Both the position numbers and the translations under genes were made by a program. From Alitta virens (Eukaryota > Annelida > Polychaeta > Phyllodocida > Nereididae): a stretch of DNA of 64,000 bases. Positions 37,159-47,899 of this stretch are shown piece after piece. Every line of letters begins with the position of its first letter. The first letter of the stretch is position 1. The stretch spans positions 20,553,638-20,617,637 of the forward strand of contig OW028584.1 of the NCBI GenBank assembly GCA_932294295.1, read 5' to 3'. Under the pieces are notes generated by a model. That model saw only the letters and a list, made by a program, of their open reading frames with translations. It did not search any database and was not told the origin of the DNA.

Positions 37159-37475
37159 AGTCTTTTCACTGAACAGCCCTGAATTCAGCAAGACATAAGT
37201 CTTTCCTCTCCTGTTATTACTCATTTTGCTTTTCAGACACAGTAGGTAATAACTAACTGATTCCATAAATATAACTTTCTCCGAAAAATAACAAAATTCA
37301 ACTAAATGATAAAGTGTCAAATATACATTAAAATGCACTAAAAATACTGCTGCTTGGATGCACTGTGCTTCAGCCAATTACAGTCAAGAGCGGGAACTTT
37401 TCCAGCCAACAGAATTGCAGTATTCTGTTTTAGCCACCTGGTGGAAATACAGAGAACCTTCTGTGAAAATCCACC
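37159..37475 (-). mobile_element. Non-autonomous repeat, family 'A', copy 2
   Basis: Inverted copy of the element at 5933-6246, about 317 bp, colinear over its whole length with scattered substitutions. Open frames here belong to the repeat. Confidence 0.75.
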
Positions 37476-38318
37476 ATTATGGATATTCTTTGCTAGTTTA
37501 CCTAGTTAAACAAAATGATAGATTAAAATATGTAGCCGGTAGGCTGAGTATAGACTTAAGAAATCTTCTCTTGAAAATACAAGAGGAATGGATTCATATT
37601 TTTTTAGTTTAGGCAATTTTTCTAATTTTTCTAAATTGCCTGCTTGTCAGAACAAGAATTACGTAAACTCAGCACATGAACATATAATTATTCAGTAATT
37701 TCATTGTTAGACCTTTATAATACCATAAGCCAGCCTATAGACTATAAGAGTAATTGATTAATTTACTTTAGATGAGTAAACGAGCAAAACATGTACATAA
37801 TTAGGTCGCCGGGCTGTGAGGTGATGACACAGTGTAATTACAAGAATTCCTCACATTAATATCATGTCATAAGACTTTATTAATTAGTAAATCACAGAAT
37901 CATTCATTACACTTATACATAGAGATACCCTTGCACTTCTCAATCATTTTGCAAAAGACATAAAACGTTTGCAGAATTTCACAAGAAAAAGCATGATGTA
38001 ACATCATATAGAATAAATTATTGTACATAGTTACGGGTTCATTTGTGAATACCTTTATAGTACACTTCACAGAAAGACACTTAGGAACATTATATAGTAT
38101 AGTACAACGACTTCGACAGTAGTAAAATACAATATACAGGTGAACCTCACATATTAATATTAGGTCATTTTAATGTTGAAGTTGCCTCAATAACGAGGCA
38201 AATACATATCCTGGTTATGTACTTGACAAACATGAATATATACAGTATAGTATTTAGGTTGAAATTGTACATTAATTGTTGTATGGTCTTAAGATTTTAT
38301 TTATTACAGCAGGTTCAC

Positions 38319-38446
38319 AGACTTGGAAACTAAACTGCAGATGACGTCATGTGAATCCAGGACTCCCATTGGCTAAGGCAGTCGTCACTCGGCCAATGGG
38401 AGTCCTGGATTGACATGACGTCCTCTGGAATTTAGTTTCCAAGTCT
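38319..38446. mobile_element. Palindromic MITE 'C', best copy
   Basis: A 128-bp near-perfect palindrome with arms of about 56 bp. Arm order is AGACTTGGAAACTAAA, ATGACGTCATGTGAATCCAG, GACTCCCATTGGC, with a loop of about 13 nt. The left arm has a consensus CRE (TGACGTCA, 38342-38349) and both arms have inverted CCAAT boxes. The ends look like (T/C)AGACTT, and the right flank continues ATA. Confidence 0.88.
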
Positions 38447-39252
38447 ATAAGTCTTGCTGAGGTAATGAGGTTGATTATAATTTTGTATTATTCGCAATGT
38501 AGCTAGCTATTCAATTCACATTCTGCTAAATATTGTCACTGACCCTGCTGTTGGTAAAAAATAAACTGAGATTTTCATTGATAACATCATTGAGAAGCAT
38601 TATTAATAAAAGAGTAACATGTTAATTAACAACTATGAAATATTAATAGAGTGTTGGTTAATTGCACCTTTGTCCAATTACTGGCTAATGAATGGCTAAT
38701 GGAAGAAATTGGTGATTGAAATTATCTTGTACATAGGGAAAATTATAACAAATATTAACGCAATTCTTGGTTGTAGTCCTGTATTGTTTGTGACATCCGC
38801 AAAACACCATTGTGTTATTACTTTTGTATTGATATATTATGGATATAATTACACAATGCATATTACAGATTTATAAATACAATTAATTTGAGAAATTCAT
38901 TTCCTATCGATGACTCAATAATTCAACTCATATTAGCACCATAGAGAAAGTTTGCTTGGAGACCTCGATATCCGCTTTAAATTCTGGATTAAACTACATT
39001 AAACAACACAAGCAGAGTTTAAAACATCAGAGAACATGATCAGTATAATCCCAGGACAAGATCTTGCTGAATTTAATCCATAATTTGCAAATGTGAGAGG
39101 ATTAATACTCAAAATGTGATGAGAAAGAATCTCAATTTGCATTCTGCAAGTTCAGTGTGGTTGTGAAGAGGTTTGGAGTTGTGAATGTGGTGGTTAAATT
39201 TGTAGAAAAGTGGTAATTAGGTGGTACTAATATTGGGGTACTAGGAGCATTT

Positions 39253-39325
39253 TGTGGTGCAGTGGTAAAGGGCACTGACCACTGGCCAGCTTGTCTGAAG
39301 GTCCTGGGTTGGATTCTAGCCTGGT
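39253..39325 (+). mobile_element. tRNA-derived SINE head
   Basis: A box GTGGTGCAGTGG (39254-39265) and B box GGGTTGGATTCTAG (39306-39319) are spaced as in a tRNA. There is no proper acceptor pairing, so it is a SINE head rather than a tRNA gene. Confidence 0.6.
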
Positions 39326-39643
39326 ATTTTTTATGATCTAAACTCCAACTTGATGCTATCCAAAGAATATTGTAATATGGAGAAAAAAATTTCCACAATT
39401 ATGTTTTACTCTCTTACCTTTGCTTTATAGTTACTTAATTTTAGCCAGAATAGGATATATCATTACTCTATGCATGGGAGCACAACGTATTAGTTAAAAT
39501 TCAACATTAACTGTCAATACATTTTATTCAATGTGTAAATCAAAATTTAATAGGTAACATTTCATCTGACTCACTGTTATTCTGCACATAAACCATATTG
39601 ACAATTTCATGTTTTTGAAGAAACTTTTTAACGTGGTCTTATC

Positions 39644-39687
39644 ATGGAGTCATAAGTGCTTATGACTCCAAGCACTTATGACTCCAT
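39644..39687. repeat. Nested perfect palindromes
   Basis: ATGGAGTCATAAGTGCTT (39644-39661) and AAGCACTTATGACTCCAT (39670-39687) are an exact 18-bp inverted repeat around the 8-nt loop ATGACTCC. The first half is itself part of another palindrome (39646-39669, 11-bp arms), so two alternative hairpins compete. Confidence 0.85.
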
Positions 39688-40466
39688 TGTCTCATATTGG
39701 CAATAACTGGTTCCGACATTTGTCACACCCCATTTGTGAAATTGAACTTGACAGTAGGGCTGTCAATAGGGATGGGTGCCAAGTAATGGGGCGAGTGTTG
39801 AACTGTAAATTGGCCAATTGTGGTGCAATTTTAGTGCATTACTGTTCTATATATTATATATTGATAAAACAAAAAGTAAACTTCAAAGTGTTGCTGGTGT
39901 GATCACAATGGTATTGTTATGGAGTAAGTGTCAAACACTGAGCTTATTTCCTTCATGAGAGATGATAGAACATATAAAAGAAATACATGCAAAATTGCAT
40001 AATTTGTAGTGCAATGCTACCATACATATATATAGTTTGAATGTAATACATAATTTTGCACTACTATAGATGAAGGTAAATGTATTTGTAAGACAAAACG
40101 TGCTAATTCAGGTTTACTGTTTAACTTGAGGTGATTACTTAGGGTAAGCTAAATTCCCCCATTTTTAGGTTAAATGTAATCTTTTAGTAATTACTTTGTG
40201 ATTATGGAAGGCTAAATCCTCCCCCCATAAAAGTCCCCAATTTGGTTTTAGGTTAAATGTAAACTTTTAGCGATTACTTCGTGATTATAGAAGGCTAAAT
40301 CCCCCCCCCCTCCTAAAAAGTGCTTTATTTTATTTTTAAGGCTTTACTATTTATTTAAGCTATGGGGTTCTGACAAAACTGAAAGTTCTGTTGTTGAAAC
40401 TAATAACCAATATCACAAGGTTATATTGAAATACTGCTCCATTATAACTTCAACCTTTGGGTGGTC

Positions 40467-40883
40467 TTAAAGCTGCACTGTCTGTCAAATTTGCGATTTT
40501 GTAAGACTCAATAAAATAGTTCATAAATAACATTTATTAGTCAAGGCACACTAAATTTGTGTGATCTAATGATTTTATCAGACATTAATTACTAAAAAAA
40601 TAAAATATACATTGAGAGAAAATACAGACCAAAACATTGGAAACACAATGGAAATGACATCATCACCATTGTTTAGTATTGTGACGACATCACTGGGTTT
40701 GTTTACATATTGAGTTTTTGATGGCATGAAAAACTAATATTAATATTATTTATTGTAAATTAAAACTAAATTGTTTACCAAAAATGGGCATGTAATGGTA
40801 AAATATATCATGAAACAAGAAGGCAGTATTGATTTATATCATTACTTTAATGTGTGCAAATTTGACAGACAGTGCACCTTTAA
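40467..40883. mobile_element. TTAA-flanked MITE 'D', intact copy
   Basis: Starts TTAAAGCTGCACTGTCTGTC and ends with the near-exact inverse (GACAGACAGTGCACCTTTAA). The inverted ends are about 28 bp with one mismatch, and there is a TTAA at both edges. The 417-bp interior is non-coding. TTAA targets are used by piggyBac and Kolobok-type elements. A second copy lies at 48538-48926. Confidence 0.85.
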
Positions 40884-41399
40884 GATGTGGTTCACTAATA
40901 ACATTGTAGTGTTAGTTGTAATTTGTATCACTATGTTCTGCTTGTGTTGCTGGGCATAACAGAAATGTGCTTGTCTAATCAGAAAATTGATTTTTTGTCA
41001 TCTGAATCAATAGTTGTCTCAAAGGCTGACAAGTTCGTTTAGTAGCACAAAAATTGACTTTGTGTCCAAGGACGGTCAATCTGCTGATTTGTTTCATCCT
41101 ATTCGTTTCATCTGTGGTCAAATTATGTTACTCTGTAATATTTTTGAACCTTTTGAGCCATGGGTATGTGATTAACAATGGATTTATTTATATATATGTG
41201 TTGCTTTATAATGGAAAATACTGTGGAACCCCCTAATAAAGACCAACCACCTTTATTGTAAGACCACTGTTGCAATGACCACACTTTCAGAGTTATAATT
41301 TAAGAAATGAAATTACAGAAATTGGTGATAAGTGTGTATTGGACAATGAAAAAGTTCTGTGTACTGTGTAGCAGGTAAGATGACAACAAAATAGCATAG

Positions 41400-42563
41400 T
41401 AAAGTGCATTGTATGAACAATGCATATAAGCATAGTTGTGCATTGAGCAAAACATTGCAGAAAGAGGTGCTATTTCAGTTGTTACAAGCATAAGTTTTAC
41501 AGTGTGCAAGACGCTGAGTGCATTGTGCTAAGAGTGCAACAGTAGATAGCAATTGCATAGTTGTGCAAGGTGTAAGTGCTAAGTAATGCTCAGAGTGCAT
41601 CAGTACAGCTGAAAAGAGTGTCAAGCAGAAGAAGTGCACAGTTGTGCAGCTTGCAAAGAGTTGGGTGCTGAATAAAAGTGCAGTTTGTGAACAGTGCAGC
41701 AAAAGCATGGAGTTGTGCTCATGTGAACAAAATTAGATGAGCAGAGTGCAAAGAAATTATGCAAAGAGTGTAGTAATAGCAAGCTAAGTGGTGAAGTATG
41801 CAAAGCAAAGAGTGTATTGGTGCAAAGAGCTCATTGCTGGAGAATGAAAGTGGAAAGAGTGCAGCAATTGCTGAGTGCAAAGTATGTGAAGAGTGCAGCA
41901 GAAGCATAGAGTTGTACTCATTCGTGCAACATGTGAATAGTTGAGTGCAGAAGATATGTTGCAAGGAGTTCAGTGATAGCATAGTTGTGCAATATGCAAA
42001 GAGAGAAGTAAGAGTTCAGCGATAGCATAGTTGTGCAATATGCAAAGAGAGAAGTAAGAGTTCAGTGATAGCATAGTTGTGCAATATGCAAAGAGAGAAG
42101 TAAGAGTTCAGCGATAGCATAGTTGTGCAATATGCAAAGAGAGAAGTAAGAGTTCAGTGATAGCATAGTTGTGCAATATGCAAAGAGAGAAGTAAGAGTT
42201 CAGTGATAGCATAGTTGTGCAATATGCAAAGAGAGAAGTAAGAGTTCGGTGATAGCATAGTTGTGCAATATGCAAAGAGAGAAGTAAGAGTTCAGTGATA
42301 GCATAGTTGTGCAATATGCAAAGAGAGAAGTAAGAGTTCAGTGATAGCATAGTTGTGCAATATGCAAAGAGAGAAGTAAGAGTTCAGTGATAGCATAGTT
42401 GAGCAATATGCAAAGAGAGAAGTAAGAGTTCAGCGATAGCATAGTTGTGCAATATGCAAAGAGAGAAGTAAGAGTTCAGCGATAGCATAGTTGTGCAATA
42501 TGCAAAGAGAGAAGTAAGAGTTCAGTGATAGCATAGTTGTGCAATATGCAAAGAGAGAAGAGG
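41400..42563. repeat. Satellite: 13 units of 46 bp with older degenerate flank
   Basis: From 41966 to 42563 there are exactly 13 consecutive 46-bp units (GAGTTCAGYGATAGCATAGT and so on) with very few substitutions. The upstream flank (about 41400-41965) and parts downstream to about 42950 are full of looser relatives (GAGTGCAGCA, GCATAGTTGTGC, GTGCAAAGAG). This suggests an older repeat field in which one unit was freshly amplified. There are no spacers, so it is not a CRISPR array. Confidence 0.93.
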
Positions 42564-44500
42564 ACTAGCATTATGCTAATTACAAGCAAAGTGATTCAGT
42601 GTGAGGTTGTCAGAGAGCAGTAAAGCATAAGTGTGCAGCATTCACAAGTAGAGATGTGTGCAATGCTAGTTAAGAAGTAAGACTTGTGCAGAACGATGTA
42701 TGTGAATGAAAAAGATGTTCAATGACTTTAGACATGTGGAGAATACTTCTTCATGCAAAGTCATGAAGGTAGTCTAAATGAAGCATATCACACAAAGCTT
42801 TAAAAGTATATTGGTAAGAGAATCAGCATTGAATGAGAAAACTATGACTTTGTGATTTGTGCAATGTGCATGGAAGGGAGCCTATGCAATGGAGTCGTGT
42901 AGCATGCAGATTACACAAAAATGAAGAAAATTGATGCAACAACTATGACTGTTTTATTGAGACTTGTAAGTGCAATGCTCAGGAATTCCCCACACATTCC
43001 CTAAAAGTTCAATCCTGTTGTGAATTAGTGATAGGTTGGTTTGTGCATTTAGGGATTCTTTAATAGAACCAATCAATAGGTGAGCAGAATGTCTATTTAC
43101 TTTGAGACAATGTTTACCTAATGGTGGGCAGTGGGTAGTAGTCTAGATTGAAATTAAATGAGGCATTGAATCATAATCGCCGTTTTATATATTATTAGAG
43201 TAAATCTGGTACAAAGTGCTATTGTCCAGCATGTTTACTACAGTTTCTTCAATTCTCTGTGTTTGCCCTGCATTGTTATGTAAACTTAAATAATTCACTA
43301 ACATGCTTGGGTAAGAATTATCTGCTAATCAGTGGGTTTTGAACCCTAGCTTTTAACAATATATTAACCTATCCAAGATCTGTGCTACTACCAATATTAT
43401 CTTAATAAGGCAATGCAATATCCCCAATTTGCCATATTCTTTCACACTGAATTGATTTGGATTTGATAGGCGAGGTTATCCCCACATTAAGTAGAGTAAA
43501 TGGAGAAGAAATTGTCTGAAATAATGTGAATCTAACTTGGAAGATAATTAGGAGATATCATTGAGACAGAATTTCATCCATTATATCCAACGCGGCGCTA
43601 TTGTAATTGAATGATATCGCAATGATAATCAGGCCAAAGCTGAGCCAGCTTCTTCGAGTACGAAAAAAATAGGAGATTTCATGAATTTTCCGAATCAATA
43701 TTTTCAAGTGTTTCCATCCGCTCGGACAAAAACGTGTTCCTTGTAAATTACTCGTAAACGGTGTGGCTAATCTTTAGTGTAATACGATTTGTTATTTTGG
43801 AGTAGACAGCTAACCAATAACAGGCGGTTTATTGATTTAATTTTGTTCTGGTTTGAATGTTCATGGTTGTGCTTTTGTTTCATGACAGACGGTGACTTGA
43901 GGACTTGCAAATTTCATAAATAAACTCACTAGTCTGCTTATAGTGTGTGTTTTAGTCACTAACTCTGTCCATATGCTCTCCACCAAACCTCTTCAAAAAC
44001 TACCAGACTTGCAAAAGAATTAAACAAATATTTCATACAACAATGATGTAACAACAAGTGTAACAACAATTGATCCATAACTGTCCTAAAAAATGCTGGC
44101 TTTGAGCATCATGTAAATACTAAGTGTGTATTGATTACCACTCATAACTCTTGTAATAGATTTGTCAGACAATAACAACTTGTAAACATGAATGACTACA
44201 TCAATAGAAAACTTTTAGAGTTAGGTAACTTTTAATAGAGCTCTGAGAAAGATTGATAAGTTTTTACAGCAGCAAAAGAAACCCATGATTGGAGCGAATC
44301 TTCATAAATCATTTCATCTATATGACACATTAGTTATGCTGTAAGTTGGACATATACATATTTAATACAGATGAAGACCATGATTGTTTGTACAAGGAGT
44401 CCAGGACAATAAGACATACTATCAAGAAACACTGAATTACATTTATAACATGCATATGATATCACTTTAAGGGAAGGTTAGAAGGATGAGATTGTCTCTG
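42564..44500. other. Gene-free stretch with a possible conserved non-coding segment
   Basis: No coding exon recognised. The first 400 bp are satellite-like. A segment around 43560-43860 is less repetitive and richer in CG than its surroundings, with TAATTG-, TGATAATC- and TTGATTTAATT-type words that could bind homeodomain proteins. Confidence 0.4.
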
Positions 44501-44655
44501 CAGTCTTCCCGAAGTCTGCTGGATTGACGGACCTGACCGGCCAAATTTCAATCGGTCCGGCCAAAGACAACATATTTTATAATGATATTCCATAAAGACA
44601 TGGGCTCATTTTGACATTCGTTCCGGCGAAGGACAGTTGAACTTCGGGAAGACTG
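44501..44655. mobile_element. MITE with 15-bp perfect inverted ends
   Basis: CAGTCTTCCCGAAGT at 44501-44515 is exactly inverted at 44641-44655. Both sides are flanked by CTCTG (44496-44500 and 44656-44660), a probable 5-bp target duplication. No coding capacity in the 155 bp. Confidence 0.85.
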
Positions 44656-44679
44656 CTCTGGTATACTATTTATAGATTG

Positions 44680-45067
44680 CAGGGTATCCACTGGACAGGA
44701 AAAAAGGGAAAATTACAAAAAAAAATTCCCTGCAGGGAAAATTCAGGGAATTTGATGTTAGGTTATGGATTCGGGTAAAACACAGAGAATTTTGTCATTA
44801 TATGTGTAATAATATGTAAAATGCTAACAGAATTTTGATCGGAAATGAATAACGCTGGATGACAATGTGGCTTATTGTAGATATTAAGTTTCATAGGTTT
44901 AAATGGACTCAGTTGATTTAATAATTACACTAAACTTAGTGGTATTTTGGTAGTGAATGTACAGCTAGCTATTGGGTACCAGGAGGCAGTATAATCACCT
45001 GTGAAAATATCTAGTGAAACAGAGAAAATACAGGGAATTTTGTTTTCAAAATTGAGTGGATACCCTG
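44680..45067. mobile_element. MITE with CAGGGTATCCACT ends next to the LRR gene
   Basis: CAGGGTATCCACT (44680-44692) is inverted as AGTGGATACCCTG (45055-45067). The 388-bp element ends 31 bp from the LRR stop codon and so may lie in its 3' UTR. CAGGG-type ends again resemble hAT. No matching flanks were found. Confidence 0.75.
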
Positions 45068-45098
45068 GCTTAACAACAAGCTTTAGACTAAGTTATAG

Positions 45099-47507
45099 TC
45101 AGAAGTCTTCCCATTTGTAGATCCGTAAAGGGCCTTCGTGGTTGATGTCTCTCCCAGGCACCAGAGTCATTTGGTCTCTACTTGCTGAGGAGGATAAACT
45201 TTCAGTCGTGGCACCTTCTACTGTCCCATTTTGAGGCATGAAGTATAAAATATCATTCTTCTGTTTGTATTTTATAGCATTCGCATAAGCATCTTTGTTT
45301 TTGGTTGCTTTCTGCTTTTTACAACAGAATACAATCGCCGTAACAAGCACAGCAATAATTATAATAGTAACTATAACTACAATGATTATAACCAATAAAG
45401 CATTCCTTCCTAGTGTTCCACCTTTATCAGGCGGCTTTGTTGTTCTGTATAAGACTGGTCCTAACGTCGATAATCCTGGTAGTGGTTCGATTTTTAAATC
45501 ATCACCTCCGACGTTCCATGGATTGTATTTGTTATCTATCTTTGGGCTTTTTGATGTTCGGCCCCAGTATTCTTCCCATGTAGGAAGACGAGTTGTAGAA
45601 CTTTCGTCGTCGTAACCAAAGACGATGTCCCCGAGGTCAACGTCCTCTCTGTCCTCCTCATCAGTGTGGTCGAAACCACTGGCATCACTGTCTATGAGAG
45701 GAAAGTTCTCGTTGAAAGAAGATGGTAGACTGTTAGGTTGGAAGTTGTGAGGAGTGGCGAAATGAGGCTCCAAGTAGTCTATATCATCTTCCTCAGGGTA
45801 TTCTGGTACTCCAAAAGGAGTTGGAGCAGTTACAGGTGGAAATGTTTTGTGAGAAGTCATTACATCAGTAGTCGTAGCAGCAACAAAGTCTGAGTCTTTT
45901 AAGTCGATGATCTTTGTATCATGCAATGACCTGGGCGAGAAGCACACTATCTCATCCTTTGTTTCGACTTGAACTGGAGTCGTTTGGAGCCACTCTTTAA
46001 ACCACATCATGGATGTGTCACAATGCCATCTACTGCTTGTCAAATGAAACACTTTTAAGTTAGGAAATTTCAATGGGAAATCAGCTCGTAAATGGGTTAT
46101 ATCCGTACTCTGCATACTGAGGTCCTCAATACCTCGAAGTGAGTCCAGAAGGACCTCAGAGCTCAAGAGGTCATTTATCACCCCAGGACTACTGTCTAAA
46201 TCCAGTTTCTTTAACTTTTCTAATCCTTCAAAGATGTCATCATGCAAAGTGGCATTCGTTTCAATGTATGCCAGAGTCAAGGTTCGTAAGTTAGCTAATC
46301 CATGAAAACAGCGACTGTAGAAATACTTCATAGGATTTTTAGACAATTGTAGAGTCTTTAACTGAGTAGAATTGATAAAAGTATCACTGTACAGACTCTC
46401 TAATAAATTGTTACTAAGATCTAAACTCCGGAGATCTGGCAGTTTGCGACAAGCATAAGGAGAGATGTAAGATATATTGTTGCCCATAAAGGATAAAGTA
46501 TGTAGTTTTGAATTTGTAGGGAATATATCAGTTACTGCTCCTATCTCATTGGAGTCCATTAGAAGTCTTTGTAAGCTAGCTGGTAATGGCCTGGGGATCA
46601 TCGTGAGCTTGTTACCATTGAGCCACAGTTGTTGCAAGTATATCATAGGAGCAAAGACACCGTCTTCGAGAAAAGTGATGCCATTCTCATCCAGCACCAG
46701 AATACTGACATAAGGAACTTGACTGAGATCGCGCTGGTGAATGACTGTCATGTTGTTACGTCTTAACTGCAAGTATCGAATGGAGTTCGGTAATCCTCGA
46801 GGGACATACCGTAATCCACATTCGGAGACGTCCACGTAAGATAAAAATGGTGAGCTGAATTCAATGTTATCAGCATTGCCTATCGGATTTCCTTTTAATA
46901 CTAGATACATGAGCTTTTGAAGGTTTCGAAAAGCTCTGCGATCAACATGGGTGACCTCATTGTCAGCGACTAACAAATACCTTAAGCTGGACAAGTCTCG
47001 GAAGGTAAACTGAGTCAAACCTTGCAAGCGGTTGTTTCTCAAGTCCAAGCGAGTCAACTCGGACATTCCTGCAAACGCTCCATCCACCCGTACTAGTTTG
47101 TTGTTGCTCAGATCCAAGTGAAGGAGCTTGTCGGTTCCTGAGAAAGTGCCCTGGTGGATGTTGTGCAGGTTGTTGCCACTCAGATCTAAAGACTGAATAC
47201 TCGGGGTGGCCTGGAATGTGCCTTCTTCAATATGCTCTATACGATTGTTCTTCAGTATGAGATTAACAACCCCTCGGACGCCTTCCAAGGTGGTCAGCCC
47301 AAGTTGCGAGATCTTGTTGTTAGTAAGGTCCAAGGTGGTCACAGAGGGCACGACACCAAGCGGGATGTCGGTCAGCGCAGCGGCGTGACACGACACCTGC
47401 TTCTCATCCTGACAAATACAATCATCGGGACAAGGAGTCCCGTGCCCCTCATGACACACCCATAATAGAACCACAGCAAAGATTAAAGCAACGAACTGAC
47501 CTGTCAT
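45099..47507 (-). CDS. Single-exon leucine-rich-repeat type I membrane protein
   Basis: The protein has 802 residues from the ATG at 47507. The open frame extends to a GTG at 47537, but an in-frame TAA lies just upstream and the ATG begins the hydrophobic signal peptide (residues 1-24). An LRR N-cap follows with C26, C30, C32 and C40 (CPDDCIC type). About 15 LRRs come next (LxxLxLxxNxL pattern, e.g. LDLSGNNLHNI, LDLRNNRLQGL). A C-cap region contains WHCDTSMMWFKEWL. Next is an acidic, Pro/Thr-containing stalk (around DDIDYLEP and DEEDREDVDLGDI). One transmembrane helix (about 703-727, Ile/Val-rich) ends in CC at 728-729. The 73-residue cytoplasmic tail ends YKWEDF, compatible with a class III PDZ ligand. 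No TIR domain. It is probably an adhesion or neural recognition receptor (LRRTM/connectin-like architecture), but I do not recognise the exact family. Confidence 0.92.
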   Translation of the reverse strand: MTGQFVALIFAVVLLWVCHEGHGTPCPDDCICQDEKQVSCHAAALTDIPLGVVPSVTTLDLTNNKISQLGLTTLEGVRGVVNLILKNNRIEHIEEGTFQATPSIQSLDLSGNNLHNIHQGTFSGTDKLLHLDLSNNKLVRVDGAFAGMSELTRLDLRNNRLQGLTQFTFRDLSSLRYLLVADNEVTHVDRRAFRNLQKLMYLVLKGNPIGNADNIEFSSPFLSYVDVSECGLRYVPRGLPNSIRYLQLRRNNMTVIHQRDLSQVPYVSILVLDENGITFLEDGVFAPMIYLQQLWLNGNKLTMIPRPLPASLQRLLMDSNEIGAVTDIFPTNSKLHTLSFMGNNISYISPYACRKLPDLRSLDLSNNLLESLYSDTFINSTQLKTLQLSKNPMKYFYSRCFHGLANLRTLTLAYIETNATLHDDIFEGLEKLKKLDLDSSPGVINDLLSSEVLLDSLRGIEDLSMQSTDITHLRADFPLKFPNLKVFHLTSSRWHCDTSMMWFKEWLQTTPVQVETKDEIVCFSPRSLHDTKIIDLKDSDFVAATTTDVMTSHKTFPPVTAPTPFGVPEYPEEDDIDYLEPHFATPHNFQPNSLPSSFNENFPLIDSDASGFDHTDEEDREDVDLGDIVFGYDDESSTTRLPTWEEYWGRTSKSPKIDNKYNPWNVGGDDLKIEPLPGLSTLGPVLYRTTKPPDKGGTLGRNALLVIIIVVIVTIIIIAVLVTAIVFCCKKQKATKNKDAYANAIKYKQKNDILYFMPQNGTVEGATTESLSSSASRDQMTLVPGRDINHEGPLRIYKWEDF

Positions 47508-47856
47508 GGTCAACTGTCCACCAGACTGAGTGACCACTAAAATGCGTTATACACTCTGGAATCCACACTTTTAATAGAAATCATCCAAATATCCATTGTT
47601 CTCAATCAGTTGTACGCTATTCGTAATCCCCAAACAATAATCCAACGAATGCCGCTAATGGCATGCAATCCTGTATGGGTGTAGGTCTCCCTACGTGTAA
47701 CTAAGCTATCCTGTTCGAATGTTTTTCCATTAAAAAAATCGTATTCCTTGCAATTTAACTTTAAGCTAGAGTAATTGCTTCCATGTCTAAAGTCACTTTC
47801 AACCACACAAGGAAGCTTTTGCACTGAGAAAATAATCCAAACATTTGTTTCCCTGG

Positions 47857-47899
47857 TGACGTCATTCAGAACAGTTTACGTCACATTTGCATGACGTCA
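47857..47899. promoter_or_regulatory. Triple CRE cluster upstream of the LRR gene
   Basis: TGACGTCA (47857-47864), TTACGTCA (47876-47883) and TGACGTCA (47892-47899) lie 350-392 bp upstream of the ATG, with starts spaced 19 and 16 bp. These are standard CREB/ATF sites, two of them perfect palindromes. A TAATTAGCG-like word follows. The sites probably belong to the proximal promoter, though an intron in the 5' UTR cannot be excluded. Confidence 0.65.

Noticed and set aside
42108..42350. 80-residue repetitive protein on the minus strand
   Set aside because: The frame is created by the 46-bp satellite; there is no gene context.
41966..42563. CRISPR-like array
   Set aside because: The 46-bp units are contiguous with no unique spacers, and the context is an animal genome; it is a satellite.
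47508..47537. Earlier start for the LRR protein
   Set aside because: The codon at 47537 is GTG, preceded by an in-frame TAA. The ATG at 47507 begins the signal peptide.
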